Source: Limnobacter sp. (GTDB lineage: Bacteria > Pseudomonadota > Gammaproteobacteria > Burkholderiales > Burkholderiaceae_B). Taken from it: 64,000 nucleotides of DNA. Positions 17,143 through 25,945 of this stretch are shown in pieces (position 1 is the first letter of the stretch; each line of letters opens with the position of its first letter). The stretch spans positions 277,519 through 341,518 of the forward strand of contig JARWZZ010000007.1 of assembly GCA_029866125.1 (NCBI GenBank), in the 5' to 3' direction. The notes under the pieces are model-generated. The model was given only the letters and a program-made list of their open reading frames with translations, had not been told where the DNA came from and searched no databases. Position numbers and translations under genes: made by a program.

Positions 17143-18993
17143 GTGAAAAACCAAACGCCAGACTTTCAACAAGTCTTTGGTCAGTTTCTGCCCATGGCGC
17201 AGCAGTTTCAAAGCCAACTGCAAGAGCAAATGCAGCACATGTTTGACCCGAACGGACAACTTGGCCAGCAACTGGGCCAATTAGGTAAGTTAACAGCAAT
17301 TGAATCTCCCCTGAACAACCCGGCCATGACTGCCTTGCAGCCGTTTATACAGTCGACGTTGAATGCGTTTCAGCATGCGTTTTCGCAAGTGTCTGTTCAC
17401 TCTGTAGGGCAATTGCAAGCGGAGTATGCAACTGAGTTTTCTGCCTTGATGTCCTCCGCATTTGCAGCGCTGCCAAATATGGGTGATGAAACGGAGGGGC
17501 AAGTTTCATTGGGCCAGTGGATTGAGGGCGACAAACGCTTTTCCTCCAAAGACTGGCATGACCACGGCCCTTATGAAATGACTGCAGCCTTGTACGCCTT
17601 GAATGCCAAATACACCCGCAAAGTGTTGCAGCTTATTCCGCAAGACGTGCGCGAGCGCAAGCAGGTTGAATACGCGGTTGAGCAGATGGTCAGTGCGATG
17701 AGCCCTTCCAACTTTTTTGCGACCAACCCTGAAGCCCAGAAAAAGCTGCTGGAAACCAAAGGTGAAAGCCTGAAGTCCGCCATGGAAAACCTGATGGCTG
17801 ACATCCAAAAGGGCAAGATTTCACAAACCGATGAAGATGCCTTTGAAGTGGGCAAAAACGTGGCCACCACGCCCGGTAATGTGGTGTTTGAAAACCAGTA
17901 TTTTCAGCTGATTCAATACACGCCCACCACAGAAACAGTGGGTCAAATACCTATTTTGTTTGTGCCCCCGTGCATCAATAAATACTACATTTTGGATTTG
18001 CAACCCAATAACTCACTGGTGGCGTATGTGGTCTCGCAAGGGCATACGCTGTTTTTGGTGTCGTGGAAAAACCCTCAGGCGGAAGATGCGCATTTCACAT
18101 GGGATGGCTATGTTGAAGAGGGTGTAATTACGGCAATCCGCAATGTGCGAGAGATCAGCAAACAGCCTAAAATCAACACCCTTGGGTTTTGTGTGGGTGG
18201 CACGCTTTTGGCAACAGCCCTAACAACCTTGGCGGGTCGCGGTGAAGATTGGATCAACAGTGTTACATTTTTGACCACTTTGCTTGAGTTTACAGACACT
18301 GGTGCATTGGGCGTGTTTGTGACTGAAGAGCAAGTCAAAGCCCGCGAGGAGTCGATTGGGCAAGGCGGATTGATGCCGGGTAAAGATTTAGCGGGTGCAT
18401 TTTCCTCATTGCGCCCTACGGATTTAATCTGGAATTACGTGGTCAACAATTACCTGAAAGGCGAGAAGCCACCTGCATTTGATTTGTTGTACTGGAACGG
18501 TGACAGCACCAATTTGCCCGGCCCCATGTTTGTTTGGTACCTGCGCAACACCTACTTAGAAAACCGTTTGGCCACCCCGGGTGATGCCACAGTGTGTGGC
18601 CAGCCAGTGGATTTGGGCCTGGTTGAAGCCCCAGTGTATTGCCTTGCTACCCGCGAAGACCATATTGTGCCGTGGACCAGTGCATACCAAACATCACACT
18701 TGGTGAATGGGGATGTCAGGTTCGTGTTGGGTGCAAGTGGTCATATAGCAGGTGTAATCAACCCCGCCGAAAAAAATAAACGCAATTTTTGGGTGAGTGA
18801 GTCGGGTTTGCCAGAGTCGCCGGACGATTGGTTTGCCAAAGCCAAAGAGGTACCGGGCAGTTGGTGGAATGACTGGTCGCTGTGGCTAGAAGATAAAAAA
18901 GGCAAAGAAGTAAAAGCGCCTGCCAAACCTGGAAATGCGAAATACAAAGCCATCGAGCCCGCACCGGGCCGGTACGTGAAGCAAAAAGCTTGA
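17143..18993 (+). CDS. phaC: Class I polyhydroxyalkanoate synthase
   Basis: Polymerises (R)-3-hydroxyacyl-CoA, mainly 3-hydroxybutyryl-CoA, at the PHA granule surface. At 616 residues with a GTG start behind AAGGAGAAG, it has class I size. The N-terminal PhaC domain (about 80-260) includes [29 protein letters not shown]. The alpha/beta-hydrolase part has the lipase-like box GFCVGG with nucleophile C350, the Asp in [11 protein letters not shown] and the His in [30 protein letters not shown] sequence (here [18 protein letters not shown]) is a strong family signature. The Gln-rich start ([14 protein letters not shown]) is non-conserved. phaA follows after 20 bp, so phaC-phaA-phaB form an operon. 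Confidence 0.97.
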   Translation: MKNQTPDFQQVFGQFLPMAQQFQSQLQEQMQHMFDPNGQLGQQLGQLGKLTAIESPLNNPAMTALQPFIQSTLNAFQHAFSQVSVHSVGQLQAEYATEFSALMSSAFAALPNMGDETEGQVSLGQWIEGDKRFSSKDWHDHGPYEMTAALYALNAKYTRKVLQLIPQDVRERKQVEYAVEQMVSAMSPSNFFATNPEAQKKLLETKGESLKSAMENLMADIQKGKISQTDEDAFEVGKNVATTPGNVVFENQYFQLIQYTPTTETVGQIPILFVPPCINKYYILDLQPNNSLVAYVVSQGHTLFLVSWKNPQAEDAHFTWDGYVEEGVITAIRNVREISKQPKINTLGFCVGGTLLATALTTLAGRGEDWINSVTFLTTLLEFTDTGALGVFVTEEQVKAREESIGQGGLMPGKDLAGAFSSLRPTDLIWNYVVNNYLKGEKPPAFDLLYWNGDSTNLPGPMFVWYLRNTYLENRLATPGDATVCGQPVDLGLVEAPVYCLATREDHIVPWTSAYQTSHLVNGDVRFVLGASGHIAGVINPAEKNKRNFWVSESGLPESPDDWFAKAKEVPGSWWNDWSLWLEDKKGKEVKAPAKPGNAKYKAIEPAPGRYVKQKA

Positions 18994-19013
18994 ACCCTAC
19001 ATTGGAGAGAGGA

Positions 19014-20192
19014 ATGACTGAAGTTGTGATTGTTGCTGCGGGCCGTACCGCAATTGGTAAGTTTGGTGGATCACTCGCCAAAATTTCTGCACCTGACTTG
19101 GGTGCGCATGTCATTAAAGGTTTGTTGGAAGCCACGGGCGTCAAGGGCGAGCAAATTTCTGAGGTCATTCTTGGGCAGGTGTTGACTGCGGGTTCGGGTC
19201 AAAACCCTGCGCGTCAGTCTGTCATCAAAGCGGGTTTGCCCAATGGGGTTCCTGCGCTGACCATCAATAAAGTGTGCGGATCAGGTTTGAAAGCCGTCAT
19301 GTTGGGTGCCCAAGCCATTGCCTGTGGCGATGCTGAAATTGTGATTGCTGGTGGTCAGGAAAACATGAGCGCCGCCCCCCATGTGATGTTGGGTAGCCGT
19401 GATGGTTTCCGCATGGGCGACGCCAAAATGATTGACTCCATGATTGTGGATGGTCTTTGGGATGTCTACAACCAATACCACATGGGCATTACTGCTGAAA
19501 ACGTGGCTGAGCAGTACGGCATCAACCGTTCCGCACAGGACGAGTTTGCTGTGGCTTCGCAAAACAAGGCGGAAGCGGCCATCAAGTCAGGCAAGTTCAA
19601 GGACGAAATTTTCCCGCTAAGCATTCCCCAGCGCAAAGGCGACCCTTTGGTGTTTGACACCGATGAGTTTCCACGCCTAGGCGCCACTCTTGACCAGTTG
19701 AGTGGTCTGAAGCCCGCATTCAAGAAGGATGGCTCTGTGACAGCAGCCAATGCGTCTGGCTTGAATGATGGTGCCGCCGCTGTGATGTTGATGAGCGCCG
19801 CCAAAGCCAAGGAATTGGGTTTGAAGGTGTTGGCCAAAATCCAGGCTTATGCCAGTGCTGGTTTGGACCCCACAATTATGGGTATGGGCCCTGTGCCAGC
19901 CTCCAAGCGTTGTTTGGAAAAGGCCGGTTGGTCTGCCAGCGAGTTGGATTTGATGGAAATCAATGAAGCATTTGCTGCCCAAGCTTGCGCCGTGAACAAA
20001 GAAATGGGCTGGGACACCAGCAAGATCAACGTGAATGGCGGGGCAATTGCCTTGGGCCACCCAATCGGCGCTTCAGGCTGCCGCGTGTTGGTGTCCTTGA
20101 TTCACGAAATGAACAAGCGCGACTCCAAGAAAGGTTTGGCTTCGCTTTGTATCGGTGGTGGGATGGGCGTAGCCTTGGCAGTATCTAGATAA
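19014..20192 (+). CDS. phaA: Acetyl-CoA acetyltransferase (beta-ketothiolase) PhaA
   Basis: Condenses two acetyl-CoA to acetoacetyl-CoA, the first step of PHB synthesis. The 392-residue thiolase begins [15 protein letters not shown]. Catalytic residues are C88 in [10 protein letters not shown], the His in [16 protein letters not shown] and the C-terminal Cys in [12 protein letters not shown] chose the ATG at 19014, which has a GGAGAGAGGA Shine-Dalgarno sequence just upstream, over an in-frame TTG at 18990 that overlaps the phaC stop. It lies between phaC and phaB, as in the classical Cupriavidus-type operon. Confidence 0.96.
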   Translation: MTEVVIVAAGRTAIGKFGGSLAKISAPDLGAHVIKGLLEATGVKGEQISEVILGQVLTAGSGQNPARQSVIKAGLPNGVPALTINKVCGSGLKAVMLGAQAIACGDAEIVIAGGQENMSAAPHVMLGSRDGFRMGDAKMIDSMIVDGLWDVYNQYHMGITAENVAEQYGINRSAQDEFAVASQNKAEAAIKSGKFKDEIFPLSIPQRKGDPLVFDTDEFPRLGATLDQLSGLKPAFKKDGSVTAANASGLNDGAAAVMLMSAAKAKELGLKVLAKIQAYASAGLDPTIMGMGPVPASKRCLEKAGWSASELDLMEINEAFAAQACAVNKEMGWDTSKINVNGGAIALGHPIGASGCRVLVSLIHEMNKRDSKKGLASLCIGGGMGVALAVSR

Positions 20193-20230
20193 AAATATTT
20201 TAAGAAATAGCAACGGATGGGATGTGAATC

Positions 20231-20974
20231 ATGAGTGATGGAAAAGTAGCGTATGTAACAGGTGGCATGGGCGGCATTGGGACGGCCATTTGCAAGCGTT
20301 TGTGTCAAGACGGGTTCCGCGTGATTGCGGGTTGTGGCCCCAATTCACCCCGCAAAGACAAATGGCTTGGCGAAATGCGTGATGCAGGCTTTGAAGTGTG
20401 GGCCAGCGAAGGCAACGTGGGTGACTGGGACAGCACCAAAGCGGCGTTTGACAAAGTCAAAGCCGACCACGGTACAGTATCCATTTTGGTGAACAACGCG
20501 GGTATTACTCGCGATGGCATGTTCCGCAAAATGAGTTACGAAGACTGGAGGGCGGTGATTGACACCAATTTGAACTCCTTGTTTTATGTGACCAAGCAGG
20601 TGATTGACGGCATGGTTGAGCAGAACTTCGGCCGCATCATCAATATTTCCTCAGTGAATGGTCAAAAAGGCCAGTTTGGTCAAACCAACTATTCCACAGC
20701 CAAAGCGGGTTTGCATGGATTTACCATGGCGCTGGCGCAGGAAGTGGCTGCAAAGGGTGTGACGGTTAACACGGTTTCCCCAGGCTACATTGGTACAGAC
20801 ATGGTCCGCGCCATTCGCCCTGAAGTGTTGGAAAAAATTGTTGCAACCATCCCGGTCAAGCGTTTGGGCGAGCCTGAAGAAATCGCCTCCATCTGCGCTT
20901 GGTTGGCTTCGACACAGTCTGGCTTCTCGACAGGGGCTGACTTCTCCTTGAACGGTGGCTTGCACATGGGTTAA
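20231..20974 (+). CDS. phaB: Acetoacetyl-CoA reductase PhaB
   Basis: NADPH-dependent short-chain dehydrogenase that makes (R)-3-hydroxybutyryl-CoA for PhaC. The 247-residue SDR fold has the cofactor motif TGGMGGIG (residues 10-17), the NNAG motif (88-91) and the catalytic Ser (S140/S141), Y154 and K158 in NYSTAKAG. The C-terminal signature GFSTGADFSLNGGLHM is typical of PhaB rather than FabG. It is preceded by phaA (38 bp gap) and followed by a hairpin with a T-tract. Confidence 0.96.
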   Translation: MSDGKVAYVTGGMGGIGTAICKRLCQDGFRVIAGCGPNSPRKDKWLGEMRDAGFEVWASEGNVGDWDSTKAAFDKVKADHGTVSILVNNAGITRDGMFRKMSYEDWRAVIDTNLNSLFYVTKQVIDGMVEQNFGRIINISSVNGQKGQFGQTNYSTAKAGLHGFTMALAQEVAAKGVTVNTVSPGYIGTDMVRAIRPEVLEKIVATIPVKRLGEPEEIASICAWLASTQSGFSTGADFSLNGGLHMG

Positions 20975-21001
20975 ACCCCAAAAGTCAAAAAAGCGGTATG
21001 A

Positions 21002-21014
21002 TGTTGCACTGCAC
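21002..21014 (+). promoter_or_regulatory. Putative PhaR operator upstream of phaR
   Basis: TGTTGCACTGCAC matches TGTTGCGGTGCAC in the phaC promoter (16993-17005) at every position except the central two. It lies 148 bp before the phaR start and overlaps the left arm of the phaB terminator hairpin. Autoregulation of phaR through it is inference. Confidence 0.4.
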
Positions 21015-21046
21015 GGCTAAAAACTGTGCGGTGCAATATTTTTTTG
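21004..21046 (+). terminator. Terminator after phaB
   Basis: TTGCACTGCACGG (21004-21016) pairs with CTGTGCGGTGCAA (21024-21036), allowing two G-U pairs, around the loop CTAAAAA. It is followed by TATTTTTTTG, and so should separate phaCAB from phaR transcription at least partly. Confidence 0.8.
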
Positions 21047-21161
21047 AGCTTCTCAAAAAATGCAAAATAATGTGCAGCATACAAGCTGCCTGCAACGAGG
21101 TGCGCCCGAACTTTTCACGAGGCCTGCCCATTTCAAACTCAAGAGCAAAGTAGAGAGACGC

Positions 21162-21749
21162 ATGGCTGAGGCGAACCGATTAATTAAAAAGTACCCCAAT
21201 CGCAGACTGTATGACACACAAACCAGCAGCTACATCACCCTAGGCGATGTTAAACAGCTGGTCTTGGAAAATGAAATGTTTCATGTGGTGGATGCAAAGT
21301 CGGGTGATGATTTGACGCGCAGTATTTTGTTGCAGATTATTCTGGAAGAAGAAACCGCAGGCTCTCCAATTTTCACATCCAACATGCTGTCGCAGATTAT
21401 TCGGTTCTATGGCAATGCCATGCAAAGCATTATGGGTACTTTTCTGGAGCAAAACCTGCAAGCTTTTATGGACATTCAGGGTAAGTTTCAGGATCAGGGC
21501 AAGGGGATAGTGGACGGCAAACAATTTGCCAATCCGGAGTTGTGGTCACAGTTTATGTCTGTTCAAACGCCTGTCATTCAATCGATGATGAGCAATTACA
21601 TTGAGCAAAGCAAAAACATGTTTGTGTCTATGCAAGATCAGTTTCAAGATCAAGCCCGCAACTTGTTTACCAATTTTAAATTTCCGGTACCGGGCGCTAC
21701 TCAAAGTGACAGTAAGAGTGACACCAAGAGCGATACGACCAAGGAATAA
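21162..21749 (+). CDS. phaR: PHA synthesis repressor PhaR
   Basis: Regulator of PHA granule genes that binds both DNA and nascent PHA. The N-terminal DNA-binding domain is unmistakable: [32 protein letters not shown] (residues 6-37), followed by the PHB accumulation domain with [15 protein letters not shown] and [14 protein letters not shown]. The C-terminal part is Gln/Met/Phe-rich ([18 protein letters not shown]), as expected for a granule-binding surface, and ends in a short repeated [10 protein letters not shown] tail. The ATG at 21162 is chosen because it matches the family N-terminus; an in-frame ATG at 21060 would add 34 unlikely residues and overlap the terminator region. rimO follows 11 bp after. 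Confidence 0.95.
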   Translation: MAEANRLIKKYPNRRLYDTQTSSYITLGDVKQLVLENEMFHVVDAKSGDDLTRSILLQIILEEETAGSPIFTSNMLSQIIRFYGNAMQSIMGTFLEQNLQAFMDIQGKFQDQGKGIVDGKQFANPELWSQFMSVQTPVIQSMMSNYIEQSKNMFVSMQDQFQDQARNLFTNFKFPVPGATQSDSKSDTKSDTTKE

Positions 21750-21760
21750 GCCAAGTTTAT

Positions 21761-23146
21761 ATGCAAGAAAATTCTGCGAATACCAAACGCCCGCCTCGTG
21801 TGGGCTTTGTTTCATTGGGATGCCCCAAGGCATTGGTGGATTCCGAGCGAATTCTGACCCAGCTGAAAGTGGAGGGCTACGATGTGGCCGCTGACTACCA
21901 AGGGGCTGACCTCATTGTGGTCAACACCTGTGGTTTTATCGACAGTGCGGTTCAAGAGAGCTTGGACGCCATTGGCGAGGCCATGGCAGAAAACGGCAAA
22001 GTGATTGTCACTGGCTGTTTGGGCGCAAAAAATGGTGGTGAGGGCAAGTCCCTCATTACCAACCTGCACCCCAAAGTGCTTGCCGTAACTGGCCCCCATG
22101 CCACTGACGAAGTGATGCAGGCTGTGCACATCCATTTGCCCAAGCCACACGACCCGTTCATTGATTTGATGCCTGACCACGGTGTGAAGTTGACGCCCAA
22201 GCATTATGCCTATTTGAAAATTTCAGAGGGTTGCAACCACCGTTGCTCGTTCTGCATTATTCCGGGTATGCGGGGTGATTTGGTTTCCCGTCCAATTGGT
22301 GAAGTGATTCGCGAGGCTGAAAGCCTTAAAAAGTCCGGTGTGAAAGAGCTGCTGGTGGTGAGTCAAGACACCTCCGCTTATGGCGTGGATTTAAAATACC
22401 GCACCGACTTTGTGAATGGCCGCCCGGTTAAAACCCAGTTTTTAGAGTTGGCCAAAGAGTTAGGCGAGTTGGGTATTTGGGTGCGTATGCACTATGTTTA
22501 CCCTTACCCACATGTGGACCGCGTGGTCCCACTGATGGCTGAAGGGAAAATTCTGCCTTACCTGGACATTCCATTCCAGCATTCACATCCTGATGTGTTG
22601 AAGCGTATGAAGCGCCCAGCCAGTGGCGAGCGTAATATTGAACGCATCCGTGCATGGCGAGACATTTGCCCCGACATTACTCTGCGAAGCACGTTCATCA
22701 CCGGCTTTCCGGGCGAGACGGAGGAAGAATTCCAGCACCTGATGGAGTTTATTGAAGAAGCTCAATTGGACCGTGTGGGCGTATTTACCTATTCGCCTGT
22801 GGATGGTGCGGCGGCCAACAGCCTGCCAAACCCGGTGCCAGAAGAGCTTAAGGAAGAGCGCAAAGCCAGATTGATGGCCTTGCAAGAGGAAATTAGCCTG
22901 AAACGCAACGAAGCCAAATTGGGCAAAGTGCTACAAGTCATCGTGGATGAAACCGACGATGAGGGTATTGTGGCCCGAAGCAAGGCAGATGCGCCTGAAA
23001 TTGATGGGAACGTATTTATCCCCATGCCGCAAGATCCTGCCTTGAAACCCAAGGTGGGTGATTTGATTGAGGTGGTGATCGACGATTGCGACGAGCATGA
23101 CCTGTGGGGTGAGTTGGTTGCTACACCTGTGACTTTAAAAAAATAA
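21761..23146 (+). CDS. rimO: Ribosomal protein S12 methylthiotransferase RimO
   Basis: Radical SAM methylthiotransferase that modifies the conserved Asp of ribosomal protein S12. The N-terminal UPF0004 domain contains [27 protein letters not shown] and VTGCLGAK, giving the three auxiliary-cluster cysteines. The radical SAM motif is CNHRCSFC, followed by [13 protein letters not shown], the RimO-specific form. A C-terminal TRAM domain follows ([30 protein letters not shown]). Length 461 is normal. It lies tightly between phaR and a thiolase gene, which suggests shared transcription but no functional link. Confidence 0.96.
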   Translation: MQENSANTKRPPRVGFVSLGCPKALVDSERILTQLKVEGYDVAADYQGADLIVVNTCGFIDSAVQESLDAIGEAMAENGKVIVTGCLGAKNGGEGKSLITNLHPKVLAVTGPHATDEVMQAVHIHLPKPHDPFIDLMPDHGVKLTPKHYAYLKISEGCNHRCSFCIIPGMRGDLVSRPIGEVIREAESLKKSGVKELLVVSQDTSAYGVDLKYRTDFVNGRPVKTQFLELAKELGELGIWVRMHYVYPYPHVDRVVPLMAEGKILPYLDIPFQHSHPDVLKRMKRPASGERNIERIRAWRDICPDITLRSTFITGFPGETEEEFQHLMEFIEEAQLDRVGVFTYSPVDGAAANSLPNPVPEELKEERKARLMALQEEISLKRNEAKLGKVLQVIVDETDDEGIVARSKADAPEIDGNVFIPMPQDPALKPKVGDLIEVVIDDCDEHDLWGELVATPVTLKK

Positions 23147-23173
23147 TGAATACCTAAATTGGAGATTGAGAAA

Positions 23174-24355
23174 ATGACGCGTGAAGTGGTTGTTGTTAGC
23201 GGTGTACGCACCGCAGTGGGCGCCTTCGGTGGAAGTTTGAAGGATTTCTCCCCCACACAAATGGGCGCAATGGTTTTGCGTGAGGCTGTGGCCCGCGCGG
23301 GTGTTACACCCGAGTCCGTAGGCCATGTGGTGTTTGGCCATGTGGTCAACTCTGAGCCGCGCGACATGTATTTGTCCCGCGTGGCTGCGATTGATGGCGG
23401 CTTGAACAAAGAAGTGCCCGCCATGAACGTTAACCGCCTTTGTGGTTCAGGCTTGCAGGCGATTGTGACTGCTGCCCAATCTATTATGTTGGGTGACGCT
23501 GACGTGGCCATTGGCGGCGGTGCTGAAAGCATGAGCCGTGCGCCGTACATTATGCAGTCTGCCCGCTGGGGTGCACGCATGGGCGACATGAAGGCTGTGG
23601 ACATGATGGTGGGTGCGTTGCACGATCCGTTCCATGTGATTCACATGGGCGTGACTGCTGAAAACGTGGCCAAGGAATTTGGCATCAGCCGTGATGAGCA
23701 AGATGCGCTGGCGGTTGAAAGCCATCGCCGTGCGATTAACGCGATCAACAACGGATATTTTAAAGAGCAAATTTTGCCCATCGAAACCAAGGGTAAAAAA
23801 GGCCCAGTGGTGTTTGACACGGACGAGCATGCACGTGCAGATGCCACGCTGGAAGGCATGGCCAAGCTGCGCCCAGTGTTTCAAAAAGACGGCACAGTGA
23901 CAGCAGGCAATGCCTCCGGTTTGAATGACGGAGCGGGTGCTGTGGTGCTGATGGAGCGCTCTGCCGCTGAAAAAGCGGGTAAAAAGCCGATGGCCCGTTT
24001 GGTTTCTTATGCCAACACAGGCGTAGAGCCCACAATCATGGGTATTGGCCCAGTGTCTGCCACCAAAAAAGCTTTGGCCAAGGCGGGTTTGACCATTGCA
24101 GACATCGACGTGATTGAAGCCAACGAGGCATTTGCTGCACAAGCTTGCGCCGTGTCCAAGGAGTTGGGTTTTGACCCCGCCAAGGTCAACCCGAATGGAT
24201 CTGGCATTTCAATTGGCCACCCCATCGGTGCCACAGGCGCAATTATTACGGTGAAGGCACTTTATGAGTTGCAGCGCACAGGCGGCCGCTACGCATTGGT
24301 GACCATGTGCATCGGTGGTGGTCAGGGTATTGCTGCAATTTTCGAACGGATGTAA
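23174..24355 (+). CDS. Second thiolase (acetyl-CoA C-acetyltransferase family, possibly BktB-like)
   Basis: A 393-residue thiolase with C90 in NRLCGSGLQA, the His in GSGISIGHPIGATGA and the Cys in TMCIGGGQGIA. It is clearly related to, but distinct from, the PhaA protein 4 kb upstream. In Cupriavidus a second ketothiolase, BktB, provides 3-ketovaleryl-CoA for mixed-chain PHA; the position beside the PHA genes makes that role plausible here, but sequence alone does not fix the substrate and beta-oxidation is an alternative. The ATG at 23174 follows GGAGATTGAGAAA; an in-frame start at 23159 would add five residues and lacks a better ribosome-binding site. Confidence 0.85.
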   Translation: MTREVVVVSGVRTAVGAFGGSLKDFSPTQMGAMVLREAVARAGVTPESVGHVVFGHVVNSEPRDMYLSRVAAIDGGLNKEVPAMNVNRLCGSGLQAIVTAAQSIMLGDADVAIGGGAESMSRAPYIMQSARWGARMGDMKAVDMMVGALHDPFHVIHMGVTAENVAKEFGISRDEQDALAVESHRRAINAINNGYFKEQILPIETKGKKGPVVFDTDEHARADATLEGMAKLRPVFQKDGTVTAGNASGLNDGAGAVVLMERSAAEKAGKKPMARLVSYANTGVEPTIMGIGPVSATKKALAKAGLTIADIDVIEANEAFAAQACAVSKELGFDPAKVNPNGSGISIGHPIGATGAIITVKALYELQRTGGRYALVTMCIGGGQGIAAIFERM

Positions 24356-24372
24356 GTAAAGGAACTTATTGA

Positions 24373-24436
24373 GTGACCGGGGTTACTTAGGGATATCCCT
24401 AATTACATTTAGGGTGTCTTTTAGCATTCCGGTCAC
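24373..24436. promoter_or_regulatory. Operator-like palindrome nested in an inverted repeat
   Basis: GTGACCGG (24373-24380) and CCGGTCAC (24429-24436) are perfect inverted repeats. Between them is the perfect 16-bp palindrome TTAGGGATATCCCTAA (24387-24402), and a further half-site TTAGGG at 24409-24414 sits exactly 22 bp (two helical turns) from the first. There is no T-tract, so this is not a terminator of the preceding thiolase gene. It lies 55-84 bp before the orphan gene at 24457 and looks like a binding site for a dimeric regulator. The regulator is unknown. Confidence 0.55.
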
Positions 24437-24456
24437 GTTTATAAGTCAGGTTCCTC

Positions 24457-25035
24457 ATGCATCCAGTTTCAAGTCAAGCTAGTTTTTTATTTTCCGATTC
24501 GTCACCATCCAGTCTTTCCACTAGCCTTTCATCACCCAGCCACATTTCTCAAAACAGCTCAGGCTTAAGCCTGATGTTGGCCGAGTCGCCACGGGCAGGA
24601 ATTGAAAGCGGTGTCAGCCCATCCTTCAGCCAGAAAATGAAAACATTTGCCGCTGCGGCGAAAATTGCATCCGATGGCAATAAACTTGGCGTCATCTTTA
24701 CGAGGCCTTCTAGGCCTGAGTGGATTCAAGGTGTTGCCTACACGGAATCAGAGGCCCGTCAGCCGATACCTTCCTATTTCGCTATGGTTTACCCCGCTAC
24801 CAGGCTCTCCAGTCAGGCCCTTGAAGCTGCTTCAGACCTGCCCAGTCGGGATGAGTGTTTGGTGGAGTTGACCACTCTATTGGCTGGCGAAATTACTGAG
24901 GATGCAGTAGATGTCCAAAGTAGAGATCGACACCTGGAACGATCAGACAGCACCAATGCCATGTTTGAATTGGAAGGAAACCGCTTTTTTGGGTCGTCGT
25001 TGGGCAGTGATGACCGCCCAACCACTACGTTTTGA
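24457..25035 (+). CDS. Serine-rich orphan protein of unknown function
   Basis: A 192-residue open frame I do not recognise. The first 40 residues contain 17 serines and few charges (for example SSPSSLSTSLSSPSH). The middle (about 57-100) reads FAAAAKIASDGNKLGVIFTRPSRPEWIQGVAY, and the C-terminal half is acidic/mixed and ends DDRPTTTF. No membrane segment, lipobox or cysteine cluster is visible; the only cysteine is in RDECLVEL. The start has CAGG 8-11 bp upstream. It ends 3 bp before the convergent serB stop. A Ser-rich flexible N-terminus is also typical of type III secretion signals, but no secretion genes are in the window, so that is speculation. The nested palindrome upstream suggests a regulated gene. 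Confidence 0.5.
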   Translation: MHPVSSQASFLFSDSSPSSLSTSLSSPSHISQNSSGLSLMLAESPRAGIESGVSPSFSQKMKTFAAAAKIASDGNKLGVIFTRPSRPEWIQGVAYTESEARQPIPSYFAMVYPATRLSSQALEAASDLPSRDECLVELTTLLAGEITEDAVDVQSRDRHLERSDSTNAMFELEGNRFFGSSLGSDDRPTTTF

Positions 25036-25038
25036 TTA

Positions 25039-25917
25039 TTACGCCTTGAACCAATGGGTGAGCTGTTCTAGGCCACCTTGGTTGATGCAAAAATCTGTTT
25101 TTTCCTGTACTGCAGGCTTGGCGCGGAATGCCACGCTAATGCCTGCAACACTCATCATTTCCAAGTCGTTTGCACCGTCGCCCATTGCGATGGCTTGCTG
25201 GCCTGTGCAGCCCAGTTGAGTGCAGGTGTCCAGCACTGTTTCTTTTTTCACGGTTGCATCCACGATGGTGCCCAACACGCGGCCAGTCAATTGCCCATCC
25301 ACTATCTCTAGGGTGTTGGCGCGGGTGTAATCCAAACCCAATCGGGCTTTCAGCTTGTCGGTAAAAAAAGTAAAGCCGCCAGACACCAGCAGTGTTTTCC
25401 AACCGTTGGTTTTGGCAAAACCCAGCATTTCTTCTGCGCCTGGGGAAAGTTTTAGGCGTTCTGCGTAAACAGACTCCAATGCAGAAGCGGGTACGCCTTT
25501 GAGCAAAGCAACGCGGCGGTTCAAACTTTCAGAGAAGTTTTTGATCTCGCCCCGCATGGCTGCTTCGGTGATTTCAGACACTTCCTTTTTCTTGCCTACA
25601 AAATCTGCAATTTCATCAATACACTCAATGGTAATCAGGGTGCTGTCCATGTCCATGGCCAGTAGTTTGATTGCGCTTGGTGTGATTTGATCATCCAGCA
25701 CGGCAAAGTCAAATGCATGGGCCTTGGCCATGGGGCGCAGAGTTTCATTGATTTGGGAGCGTGTTTTATCGAAGTTTTCTGGCACGTGAATTCGGACTTC
25801 CCGGCCATGTGCATTGGGGCGAATAATCGCCATTGCGTTTGGTAAATCCAACGCTTGCAAAGCAGTACCCACTTGTTGGGCGTTTAGGGCTGGGGCGAAA
25901 AAATAAAGTGTGCGCAT
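25039..25917 (-). CDS. serB: Phosphoserine phosphatase SerB
   Basis: HAD-family phosphatase making L-serine from phosphoserine. The N-terminal ~80 residues form an ACT-like regulatory region. The catalytic domain has LAMDMDSTLI, with nucleophile D89 and general acid D91, then IECIDEIADFVGKKKEVSEITEAAMRGEI (the SerB cap), LLVSGGFTFFTDKL (motif II Ser) and AIAMGDGANDLEMM (motif III/IV). The ATG at 25917 is preferred; a GTG 24 bp upstream in frame lacks a ribosome-binding site. It follows mfd at close spacing on the same strand and faces the orphan gene at its 3' end. Confidence 0.95.
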   Translation of the reverse strand: MRTLYFFAPALNAQQVGTALQALDLPNAMAIIRPNAHGREVRIHVPENFDKTRSQINETLRPMAKAHAFDFAVLDDQITPSAIKLLAMDMDSTLITIECIDEIADFVGKKKEVSEITEAAMRGEIKNFSESLNRRVALLKGVPASALESVYAERLKLSPGAEEMLGFAKTNGWKTLLVSGGFTFFTDKLKARLGLDYTRANTLEIVDGQLTGRVLGTIVDATVKKETVLDTCTQLGCTGQQAIAMGDGANDLEMMSVAGISVAFRAKPAVQEKTDFCINQGGLEQLTHWFKA

Positions 25918-25945
25918 GGGGGCGTTTATCCAATAAACCACTAAG

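Noticed and set aside
24373..24436. Terminator for the thiolase gene
   Set aside because: The inverted repeats have no T-tract and the loop contains a separate perfect palindrome, so an operator is the better reading.
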